Positions 27,911-34,789 of a stretch of 64,000 nucleotides of DNA are shown one piece after another. The position numbers were made by a program, and so were the translations under genes. Below the pieces are notes generated by a model. It worked only from the letters and a program-made list of their open reading frames with translations. It was not told where the DNA came from and searched no databases. The stretch is from Allolucifera butyrica (GTDB lineage Bacteria; Bacillota; Negativicutes; Sporomusales; UPPP01), in the NCBI RefSeq assembly GCF_900476375.1, contig NZ_UPPP01000061.1, forward strand, positions 143,668 to 207,667. The letters are read 5' to 3'. Position 1 is the stretch's first letter. The number at the start of each line of letters is the position of its first letter.

Positions 27911-28120
27911 CTATTTGTTAAGGAACTTTTGTCTAAAAGCCGTAATTGTCTCTCCTCCCATACCCCAATTATCAATATCCACTTCGTCAATTACGACAAC
28001 CGTAGTAACAGGATTCTTTCCCAATACATCCACAAGAAGCTGCGTTGCTCCCTGAATCAATAGTGCCTTCTGTTCAGGGGTAGCTCCTTCTTTGGTAATT
28101 CTTATGTTTACATATGGCAT
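27911..28120 (-). CDS. 4-oxalocrotonate tautomerase family protein
   Basis: The start chosen, ATG at 28120, gives MPYVNIRITKEGATPEQKAL, in which removal of Met exposes the catalytic N-terminal proline that the family needs. A GGTGG ribosome site precedes it. The frame also opens 12 bases earlier, but that would bury the proline. At about 69 residues it matches small tautomerases of the DmpI/YwhB kind. Its start lies within the 3' end of the MFS gene, an overlap of 47 bases, so translation is probably coupled. Confidence 0.85.
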   Translation of the reverse strand: MPYVNIRITKEGATPEQKALLIQGATQLLVDVLGKNPVTTVVVIDEVDIDNWGMGGETITAFRQKFLNK

Positions 28121-29291
28121 CATTACCACCACCTTTCCTATTCGTTTTCAATGCCATTAACGCTAACAACGCAATGATTAAAATCACAACTGCAAAAAGA
28201 CTAGGCGCTACGATATTGAAACTTTTTTGAAGATACGCCGCAACAATCGGTCCTATGATCTGGCCTAAGGCATACACTGCTGTTAATTCCCCGATGGCCT
28301 GCATTTGAAATTCTGGTTTCATTCGGGAAGCCAATGTAATTGTTAAGCTGGTTATCCCCATAAAGGTTCCGCCAAATAAAGCGCCTCCGGCTAAAGCACT
28401 AATCTGATTTGGGATTATAACCGGCAGAATAATTCCCACGGCCTGCATCCCATACGCCAGCATCAAGCTCGTCTTTATACCTGTCTTCTGGGCTATTTGT
28501 GACCAGAGATATGTTGAAAAGGCTGCCGACAAGCCAATCAATACCCAACTTTGATTCGCAATATGACTGAGCTCAGGCATTGATTTTATCATTTGCACGA
28601 CAAATGTGGCTGTAATGATATAGCCAATACCTTCCAGTCCGTAGCTGGCAAGAATAATATACCACTCAGAATTTCTCACAAACATAACACGGCTTTGTAC
28701 CTGTTTTAATTCCACAACATCATGGCGCGACGCCTTCGCTAAAGTGTACCACGCGACGATTCCCAGTACACTTCCGCCTAGAGCTAAGCCCTGCCAGGTG
28801 GCTGTCCAGCCGCCTATGCTATCAAACATCGGAACAAATATGCCGGTAAACGCAATACCAATGCCGACTCCGCTGTAAAGATAGCCAGCCCAATCACTTC
28901 GCCCCTGTCCTAAAGTAACGCTTGAGGCAACGACAAATAATATTGCGCTAAGAAAACCGGAAAGCAGCCTCAGCAAAGTCCAAAGGTAATCATTTACTGT
29001 AAACGGCATAGCTGCCAGCAAAATCACACTGGTAACTAGTTCTGCCCCCAGCCAAGCTCTTATATGCCTGCCGAGCCATTGCTTTCGAGAAATATAGGCT
29101 CCAATAAAATAGCCTAAATAGTTTGCCGAAGCCATGACTGCAATTTCCCAATTCGATATACCAATATCTCGCTGCATTAGTGGAATAATTGGCGTAAATC
29201 CAAATCGCGAAATTCCCATTGCTAAACTTAAAGCACAAATTCCACCTATGAGTGTTGAAATACTACGACCATTTTTCGACTTCGTCACCAC
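28074..29291 (-). CDS. MFS transporter (YbfB-like)
   Basis: The 405-residue protein has about twelve hydrophobic helices. Features typical of the YbfB/MFS_4 group are GGICALSLAMGISRFGFTPI in helix 1 and ANYLGYFIGAYISRK after helix 2. The substrate is unknown. The last 15 residues (GGGNDAICKHKNYQRRSYP) are encoded in the overlap with the tautomerase gene and look unlike a normal transporter tail, which may mean a frame slip has lengthened it. A LysR gene is divergent, 100 bases away. Confidence 0.85.
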   Translation of the reverse strand: MVTKSKNGRSISTLIGGICALSLAMGISRFGFTPIIPLMQRDIGISNWEIAVMASANYLGYFIGAYISRKQWLGRHIRAWLGAELVTSVILLAAMPFTVNDYLWTLLRLLSGFLSAILFVVASSVTLGQGRSDWAGYLYSGVGIGIAFTGIFVPMFDSIGGWTATWQGLALGGSVLGIVAWYTLAKASRHDVVELKQVQSRVMFVRNSEWYIILASYGLEGIGYIITATFVVQMIKSMPELSHIANQSWVLIGLSAAFSTYLWSQIAQKTGIKTSLMLAYGMQAVGIILPVIIPNQISALAGGALFGGTFMGITSLTITLASRMKPEFQMQAIGELTAVYALGQIIGPIVAAYLQKSFNIVAPSLFAVVILIIALLALMALKTNRKGGGNDAICKHKNYQRRSYP

Positions 29292-29391
29292 CTAGTCAAG
29301 AATACAGTTTCATGTTACTATAAAGGAGCCGCCATTAGAAGCGATTAGTTTCTATGATGGCAATCGGATTTATCTATGGGAGCTGTTAAAG

Positions 29392-30270
29392 ATGGATTTG
29401 GAAGATATAAAAGTATTCCGTGAGGTAGCAGTACATGGTTCCATGACCCAAGCGGCGGAAGCTCTGGGATATGCGCAATCCAGCATTACTGCTCGCATAC
29501 GAAAGCTAGAAGTAAACTTAAAAGTAAATTTATTTTATCGCAATGCAAAAGGAGTGCAGCTCACTCCCTCCGGTCAAATTTTCTTAGAACAGGGATTAAA
29601 GATTACACGACTTGTGGAAGAATTGCACCACCGCTTAAGTTCAAGTGAAATACCTGGCGGATTGCTGCGACTTGGCTCTATGGAAACAACTGCAGCGATT
29701 CGCCTGCCTTCACTGCTCAAGAAATATCATTCCTTATACGATATGGTCGAGTTGTCCCTTCAGACGGGTCCTACGGAATACCTAATTAATCAAGTTCTAA
29801 ATTATGGACTTGACCTTTCCTTTGTGGCAGCACCTGTTAACCATCCCGAAATTACAGAAATTGAAATTTTTAGAGAAGAGATGGTCCTGGTTGCCGAAAA
29901 AAAAGAAAATACCCAAAATGTTTTGGATATGATAAGAAATAGAACGATATTGGTTTTCCGTCCGGGCTGCTCTTATCGGGCATTGCTTGAGCGATATTTA
30001 TTGGAGAGTAATATTATACCCCTGAGGCGTTTTGAATTTGGTTCTCTAGATGCTATTATCGGTGGCGTCTCGGCTGGCATCGGAATTTCCTTATTACCCA
30101 GGTCTGTTATAGAAGATAAGCTTCAGTCAGGCGTACTAACCGCCTACGAGTTGCCACCTCATATACAAATTTGCACAACAATGCTAATACAAAGAAAAGA
30201 TGTAACCCCAACGGCAGCCATGACTAATTTTGTTGATCTAATAACCCATCCCCTTGACGGACGAAAATAA
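29392..30270 (+). CDS. LysR-family transcriptional regulator
   Basis: The 292-residue protein carries the usual winged helix at residues 1-60 (DLEDIKVFREVAVHGSMTQA, AEALGYAQSSITARIRKLE) and an effector domain with the late GGVSAGIGISLLPRSVI segment. It is divergent from the MFS transporter gene, which it probably regulates together with the tautomerase. It resembles YusT/CatM-like regulators, but the effector is unknown. Confidence 0.88.
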   Translation: MDLEDIKVFREVAVHGSMTQAAEALGYAQSSITARIRKLEVNLKVNLFYRNAKGVQLTPSGQIFLEQGLKITRLVEELHHRLSSSEIPGGLLRLGSMETTAAIRLPSLLKKYHSLYDMVELSLQTGPTEYLINQVLNYGLDLSFVAAPVNHPEITEIEIFREEMVLVAEKKENTQNVLDMIRNRTILVFRPGCSYRALLERYLLESNIIPLRRFEFGSLDAIIGGVSAGIGISLLPRSVIEDKLQSGVLTAYELPPHIQICTTMLIQRKDVTPTAAMTNFVDLITHPLDGRK

Positions 30271-30294
30271 GGGAAGCCAGTCGGCTTCCCTTGT
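30271..30294 (+). terminator. Rho-independent terminator
   Basis: The eight-base stem GGGAAGCC/GGCTTCCC with loop AGTC is followed by TTGTT. It comes directly after the LysR stop codon. Confidence 0.75.
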
Positions 30295-30377
30295 TCGGCT
30301 TTATAAGAATAATTTAATCTAACAACATCTAATGTCTTTACGTATACCGGATATGGGAAATGTGTTGGATGGTTCAT

Positions 30378-30767
30378 CTATTTCATCGATTGACACCTTT
30401 CACAGAAAGCCGCGCATGTCTTATCCTCCCGAATATGGGCGGCGCCCCATTCGGCCAGCTTTACCAAGGGGGGGATCATGCTTTTCCCCTTTTCTGTCAG
30501 CGTGTATTCCACTCTCGGGGGAATTTCATTGTACTGTTCACGATGGACAAGACCGGCTGCTTCCAATTCTTTTAACGACTGCGCCAACATCATATTAGTT
30601 ACCCCCGTCAATTTACGCTTAATACTGCTGTACCTTGTCGGCAATCCCCCGGCAAGCATACAAATTATTGGCAGCTTCCACTTACCGCCTACGATATCTA
30701 TGGCATAGCGGATCGGGCAAAGTAGATTCTCTCCGGCAGTTGTTTCCTCCATAACTTCTTTACTCAT
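30378..30767 (-). CDS. HxlR-family transcriptional regulator
   Basis: The protein of about 129 residues is a winged-helix HxlR regulator: CPIRYAIDIVGGKWKLPIICML, RYSSIKRKLTGVTNMMLAQSL and EYTLTEKGKSMIPPLVKLAEWG are its hallmarks. The start at 30767 (MSKEVMEE) follows AAAGGAACTGTAC; the frame is open 14 codons further, without a comparable ribosome site. It is divergent from a flavin-type oxidase gene and probably represses it. A cysteine near the start of the domain and two at the end (CAAFCERC) could make it redox- or electrophile-responsive. Confidence 0.88.
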   Translation of the reverse strand: MSKEVMEETTAGENLLCPIRYAIDIVGGKWKLPIICMLAGGLPTRYSSIKRKLTGVTNMMLAQSLKELEAAGLVHREQYNEIPPRVEYTLTEKGKSMIPPLVKLAEWGAAHIREDKTCAAFCERCQSMK

Positions 30768-30905
30768 GTACAGTTCCTTTCGCCAGGTATGTTTTTCATA
30801 CTTAATCATTTAAATCTGCGTACTTGTATTAAACTGATTTTATAATAGAATAATACCATAAGCTAGTCAAGAAACAAAAGAAAATTTATTGAGGAGTGAT
30901 TCGGC

Positions 30906-31301
30906 GTGAAAGAGGTTCTGGATTTTTTAAAGGAAAACAAGGTATTTTACCTCGCAACAACCAGCGGAGATCAGCCACATGTCCGGGCAATGGGGTTTGT
31001 AATGGAGTATAACGGAAAACTGGCTTTTTGTACTTCCAATCAAAAAGACATGTATCAGCAGCTTACGCTTAATCCCAATGTGGAAATTTGTTGTGTTGCT
31101 GCCAACTATAATACCCTTCGCCTCTGCGGCAAGGCGGTGTTCTGCACTTCGGCGGAAACACAACGGAAGGCTCTGGAGGTCATGCCTGCTCTTGGTAAGA
31201 TGTACGCCGTGGGTGATGGCAAATTTGAGATATTCTGTTTAGACGATGCACAGGCGGTCTGCCAAACCATGTCGGGTGAAAAGAAAACATTGGCTGTTTA
31301 G
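30906..31301 (+). CDS. Pyridoxamine 5'-phosphate oxidase-family flavoprotein
   Basis: The 131 residues have the split-barrel FMN-binding layout: VFYLATTSGDQPHVRAMGFV, KLAFCTSNQKDMYQQLTLNP and NVEICCV. Proteins of this small size are usually FMN- or F420-dependent reductases or detoxifying enzymes rather than PNPOx itself. It starts with GTG or ATG-type codon near 30906 after a GGAG site. The divergent HxlR gene 138 bases away is the likely regulator. Confidence 0.8.
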   Translation: MKEVLDFLKENKVFYLATTSGDQPHVRAMGFVMEYNGKLAFCTSNQKDMYQQLTLNPNVEICCVAANYNTLRLCGKAVFCTSAETQRKALEVMPALGKMYAVGDGKFEIFCLDDAQAVCQTMSGEKKTLAV

Positions 31302-31360
31302 GGTTGAAATCGTGTCCAGGGAACGGCAGACCGTATGAAAACCATTTTACATAATTAAAA

Positions 31361-31402
31361 GGACGGGGTTGCCGACACACAGGTGTCAGCAACCCCGTCC
31401 CC
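31361..31402. repeat. REP-like palindrome, best-preserved copy
   Basis: GGACGGGGTTGCCGACAC pairs with GTGTCAGCAACCCCGTCC around the loop ACAG, with a single C-A mismatch. This is the reference copy of the dispersed palindrome family in this window. It lies between convergent genes and could work as a two-way terminator. Confidence 0.85.
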
Positions 31403-31445
31403 TGTAAGATGGACATGAATGTACTTGATGTAACATCATGCCTTT

Positions 31446-32576
31446 TTATTTTTCCAGTTCCTCAGCTATAATTTTTAAGTTCTCAATAATATTAATATGT
31501 TGAGGACAGACTCTTTCGCAGTTGCCGCAGGCGATGCAGTCCGAAGCTTTTCCTCCCTGCCTGGCCGCAAACTGATAAAATTGCTTTGCGTGGAGAAAAT
31601 CGTCGTAGACCATTTTACGGTTATACGCCGCAAAAACATTGGCAATGTGTATTTTCTGCGGGCAGCCTTCAACACAATATTCGCAGGAAGTGCAGGGAAT
31701 GCACGGTATCTCACTAAATGCCTGCCGCGCCTTCTCAACAACGGCTCTCTCGCCTTCAGTAAGTGGTTGGAAATGTTCCATATAGGAAACATTGTCTCTG
31801 ACCTGCTCGATGGATGACATCCCGCTCAGTACAGTGACGATATTGTCCAGCGAAGCCGCATACCGGATTCCCCAAGAAGCAACAGACATTTGGTGATTCG
31901 CTTCTTCGAATATTTTTTTAACGCTGTCAACCGGGTTTGCCAGAGCGCCTCCTTTGAGCGGTTCCATAACGACGATGGGTTTGTTGTGTTTCAGAGCCAC
32001 CTCGTAGCACTTGCGCGCCTCGATGGAGTAGCTTTCCCAATCGGCATAGTTGAGTTGGAACTGGACGAATTCCATCTCAGGATGCTCGGTTAGGATTTTG
32101 TCTATCGCATCTGCTTTGTCATGAATGGAAAAGCCGATATGACGTATGAGTCCTTTTTCCTTCAATTCCCGAACATAATCCCACATCCCGAAGTCATCAA
32201 AAATTTTCGTACGGCTTTCGCCCAAGTTATGAAGCAGATAAAAATCGATATAGCCTGCTCCGGTGCGCTTCAGTGAAGTCCAGAACATATTCTTGGCTTC
32301 TTCTTCCGTTTTCACAATCCATACAGGGCACTTTGTCGCGATTTGAAAACTCTCGCGCGGATAGCGGTCAACGATTGCAGTTTTCATCGCCGCTTCGGAT
32401 TTGCCGCCGATATAGCCCCAGGAGGAATCAAAATAACTGAATCCTTTGGACATAAACAGATCGACCATTTCTTTTGTCTGTTCCATATCAATTTCTTCAC
32501 CGATCATCGGCAGCCGCATAAATCCAAAACCGAGTTTCGGAATATTTTCACCTAAATATGTCATACTGACCTCCAC
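31446..32576 (-). CDS. Aldo/keto reductase with C-terminal 4Fe-4S domain
   Basis: The 376-residue protein has an N-terminal aldo/keto reductase barrel (GFGFMRLPMIGEEIDMEQ, FDSSWGYIGGKSEAAMKTAI, YIDFYLLHNLGE). A ferredoxin-like C-terminus has two cysteine clusters: CIPCTSCEYCVEGCP, near residue 298, and CIACGNCERVCPQ, near residue 351. Such fusions are common in anaerobes and are thought to use ferredoxin-type electrons; the substrate is unknown. It begins 19 bases after an unrelated small gene. Confidence 0.88.
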   Translation of the reverse strand: MEVSMTYLGENIPKLGFGFMRLPMIGEEIDMEQTKEMVDLFMSKGFSYFDSSWGYIGGKSEAAMKTAIVDRYPRESFQIATKCPVWIVKTEEEAKNMFWTSLKRTGAGYIDFYLLHNLGESRTKIFDDFGMWDYVRELKEKGLIRHIGFSIHDKADAIDKILTEHPEMEFVQFQLNYADWESYSIEARKCYEVALKHNKPIVVMEPLKGGALANPVDSVKKIFEEANHQMSVASWGIRYAASLDNIVTVLSGMSSIEQVRDNVSYMEHFQPLTEGERAVVEKARQAFSEIPCIPCTSCEYCVEGCPQKIHIANVFAAYNRKMVYDDFLHAKQFYQFAARQGGKASDCIACGNCERVCPQHINIIENLKIIAEELEK

Positions 32577-32595
32577 AAAATAATTTTAGCAAGAA

Positions 32596-32838
32596 TTAAT
32601 ATTTTTTTATTATTTCCTTATAAACTTTGACTATCGGTTTCTCATAAGCACATACATGAATGAATTGCTCGTCGCTAATTATTTCCACTTTACCAAGCTG
32701 CCTCCCATTCCAAGCCCATTCAGTCATAAGTTCTTTGACGATTTTTTCCTTTTCTGAATAAGGCAATTCCAAGTCTGCAGCAACCGGAATACCATAAATG
32801 GTATTCATCATCTTCAAATGTTCCCTCCCTTCATACAC
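32596..32838 (-). CDS. Hypothetical protein, 80 aa
   Basis: Not recognised. The frame codes for up to 80 residues, but a GGGAGGG ribosome site supports starting at an internal TTG or ATG (LKMMNTIYGIPVAADLE). The core YSEKEKIVKELMTEWAWNGRQ looks helical, and the end has two lysine-rich strands. It is close upstream of the aldo/keto reductase, on the same strand, and probably co-transcribed. Confidence 0.55.
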   Translation of the reverse strand: MYEGREHLKMMNTIYGIPVAADLELPYSEKEKIVKELMTEWAWNGRQLGKVEIISDEQFIHVCAYEKPIVKVYKEIIKKY

Positions 32839-32884
32839 TTTTCCAATATCCTAATAACCGGCCTATCCGAAATATTTTAACGGT

Positions 32885-33030
32885 AGAGAATGAATATTCA
32901 CTCCTTAATTGTAATAGTATTAACGTTTGATTGCATCCCATACAACTTCTACTCCCGCGTTAATAGTGGCATCATCAGGCTTAGGCTCTGTATGATTTTA
33001 GCGTTTAGGAATGAACGTTCATTTATTATG
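32885..33030. promoter_or_regulatory. Two TetR-type operator-like palindromes
   Basis: GAATGAATATTCACTC (32888-32903) and GAATGAACGTTCATTT (33008-33023) are similar imperfect palindromes about 120 bases apart, of the kind bound by TetR-family repressors. Between them, on the minus strand, a short frame ending in ATINAGVEVVWDAIKR resembles the C-terminus of a TetR protein. The full regulator gene is gone, or never lay here. The 360-base gap 32839-33200 holds only these sites and one REP-like palindrome. Confidence 0.35.
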
Positions 33031-33123
33031 GATATAAGTTTACTCTAAAATAATCCAATCGTCAACTCCTTTCATTTCAGTCAGGTTGCAGCCGGGATAA
33101 TAGTGTCAAAGACAATAGTGTCA

Positions 33124-33168
33124 AGGGAGGGGGTTGCCGACACACAGGTGTCATTAACCCCGTCCCCT
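33124..33168. repeat. REP-like palindrome
   Basis: GGGGTTGCCGACACACAGGTG then TCATTAACCCCGTCCCC, preceded by two GTGTCAA units. It is at the 3' end of the Tim44-like gene and may end its transcript. Confidence 0.8.
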
Positions 33169-33200
33169 TTAAGATTTCTGTTGTTCAGTCGATTTGAGAC

Positions 33201-33986
33201 TTAATCCGTTTTAATATTTAAATCGGCTTTGGAACAGGTACTGTCCCCGCCTGCCTTTAAATGCTGGTTTGCACCTTCAATATCACTTTTCATTTTCGCA
33301 TATCGGAGGCTTAATGCTCCCTCTTCAATCAAGGTAAGCTTCCATTGCCCTTCTTCAAGGAGCAAGGTCCACACTGACTCGAAATTTTTGTTTTTCTTAT
33401 CGCCTTCAACCACTTCTCCGGTTTTATCATTTATAAGATAGTCGATTAATTTAACTTTGACCAGCAATACTACCCGGGAGCCTTCTCCATCACCGGTTGT
33501 TTTTTCGTTATATTCTACGTACAACGGCTTAACGGAGAGGATTTTATTTAACTTACAATAATTGCTCAACCCTTCGCTTTCCCATTCATCCAACACCGTA
33601 ATTTTCTGATTTTGCCAGTACCAGTCTGTCATCCATTCTGTTGCCTGACTCACATCGCTCTTTTTCCAGGCATAGTATACATGAGTAATTACTTCATAAG
33701 CTCTTTGATTTAATACCGTCCAGCGAAAGATGTTGTTTATTTTTGCTAATTCAGTTAAAGCCTTGCTAGCCCTGTTACTCGCTACTTTTTCTTTAACCAT
33801 AATATATAGAAGTAGAGGCAAAAAGATTATTGTTAGAATAATTACAATTGCCTTTCCATACCAGGTTTTAGTGGCCGCCTTTACTATCATCCCGCCGGGC
33901 GCTGCATAGGTAACATCAGGTAATGCAAAATTGCATACTACGCACACGATCAATCCAAGACATAACAAATATAATATTTTTTTCAT
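33201..33986 (-). CDS. Tim44-like domain membrane or secreted protein
   Basis: The 261-residue protein has an N-terminal signal-like helix (residues 3-29, ILYLLCLGLIVCVVCNFALP). A second helix (AIVIILTIIFLPLLLYIMV) at about 48-66 precedes the soluble domain. The domain has VYYAWKKSDVSQATEWMTDWYW and a beta-rich end with VWTLLLEEGQWKLTLIEEG, matching bacterial Tim44-like/Tim44-domain proteins (NTF2 fold). Its function in bacteria is unclear. The length is normal. Confidence 0.72.
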   Translation of the reverse strand: MKKILYLLCLGLIVCVVCNFALPDVTYAAPGGMIVKAATKTWYGKAIVIILTIIFLPLLLYIMVKEKVASNRASKALTELAKINNIFRWTVLNQRAYEVITHVYYAWKKSDVSQATEWMTDWYWQNQKITVLDEWESEGLSNYCKLNKILSVKPLYVEYNEKTTGDGEGSRVVLLVKVKLIDYLINDKTGEVVEGDKKNKNFESVWTLLLEEGQWKLTLIEEGALSLRYAKMKSDIEGANQHLKAGGDSTCSKADLNIKTD

Positions 33987-34076
33987 ATCTCTCCCTCGAT
34001 TCTTGGGAATTGTATTTTTATAAAGAAGATTTAAATTAATCCGTACCGGAAATCATGATTACCTTGTCTTTCATAG

Positions 34077-34131
34077 AGGACGGGTTTATCGACAAATAAG
34101 TTAAATTTGTTGTTGATAACTCCGTCCCCCC
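34077..34131. repeat. REP-like palindrome, divergent copy
   Basis: GGACGGGTTTATCGACAAATAA, a loop, then TTGTTGATAACTCCGTCC. The outer arms match the family while the inner part has drifted with retained pairing. It follows the immunity gene on the minus strand. Confidence 0.65.
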
Positions 34132-34144
34132 GACAGACAATTTT

Positions 34145-34774
34145 CTAATCTTTATAAGCCTCATAAGCCTTTGGTACAGCTTCATTTAAGTACCAAAGCC
34201 AGAATTCTCTTCTTTTATCAATACTAGAATTTTCTTCGGTAGAAGCTCCTCCCGCATATGCTATAGCAGCATAATATGATGCATCCCAACTGAAAGGATC
34301 TAATTCATCATCGAGAACTCTACTATCAATATGATCACTAACAAGGGATTTATCAAGATAAGAAGTGCATACTGCACCAATAGTTGCAAAACCTACATAA
34401 CATGCCATCGAAGATTCATTTTCATAAAGCATCTCTTCACAATCAGTCCAAAAATTATTTTTTATATGCCGCAATGCATCTTTTCCAATATTACTATTAA
34501 AATAGTCATCTATCATTTTGAGTATTTCTATCAACCTATTATCATTAGGTCGTTCACTATTCCATATATTCATAACATGTTTTACACATAGAATATCTAA
34601 CTCTGCTCGCCTTCTTAAGCCTATTGTTTGAATTACTTTTCCAGCATCTTTAGCTCCGTATTCCCCAAATTTATTCCATACCTTTCTTCTGATAGGTAGA
34701 ACTAATTCACCTTTTGGATGAGAAAAAACGCCTCGCTTTGCTTCATCTAACATCACCAATAATTCTGTGGACAA
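34145..34774 (-). CDS. Putative immunity protein for the VgrG-deaminase toxin (Imm5-like)
   Basis: The 209-residue protein is predicted all-helical and cytosolic. It lies 15 bases after the toxin gene on the same strand, the standard place for a cognate immunity gene. The end of the protein (PFSWDASYYAAIAYAGGAST, then RREFWLWYLNEAVPKAYEAY) recalls the Imm5 family of polymorphic-toxin immunity proteins, from memory. It would bind and block the deaminase domain. Base composition is AT-rich, like the end of the toxin gene and unlike the GC-richer VgrG core, so toxin tip and immunity gene probably arrived together. Confidence 0.65.
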   Translation of the reverse strand: MSTELLVMLDEAKRGVFSHPKGELVLPIRRKVWNKFGEYGAKDAGKVIQTIGLRRRAELDILCVKHVMNIWNSERPNDNRLIEILKMIDDYFNSNIGKDALRHIKNNFWTDCEEMLYENESSMACYVGFATIGAVCTSYLDKSLVSDHIDSRVLDDELDPFSWDASYYAAIAYAGGASTEENSSIDKRREFWLWYLNEAVPKAYEAYKD

Positions 34775-34789
34775 CAGTTTTATCCCCCT

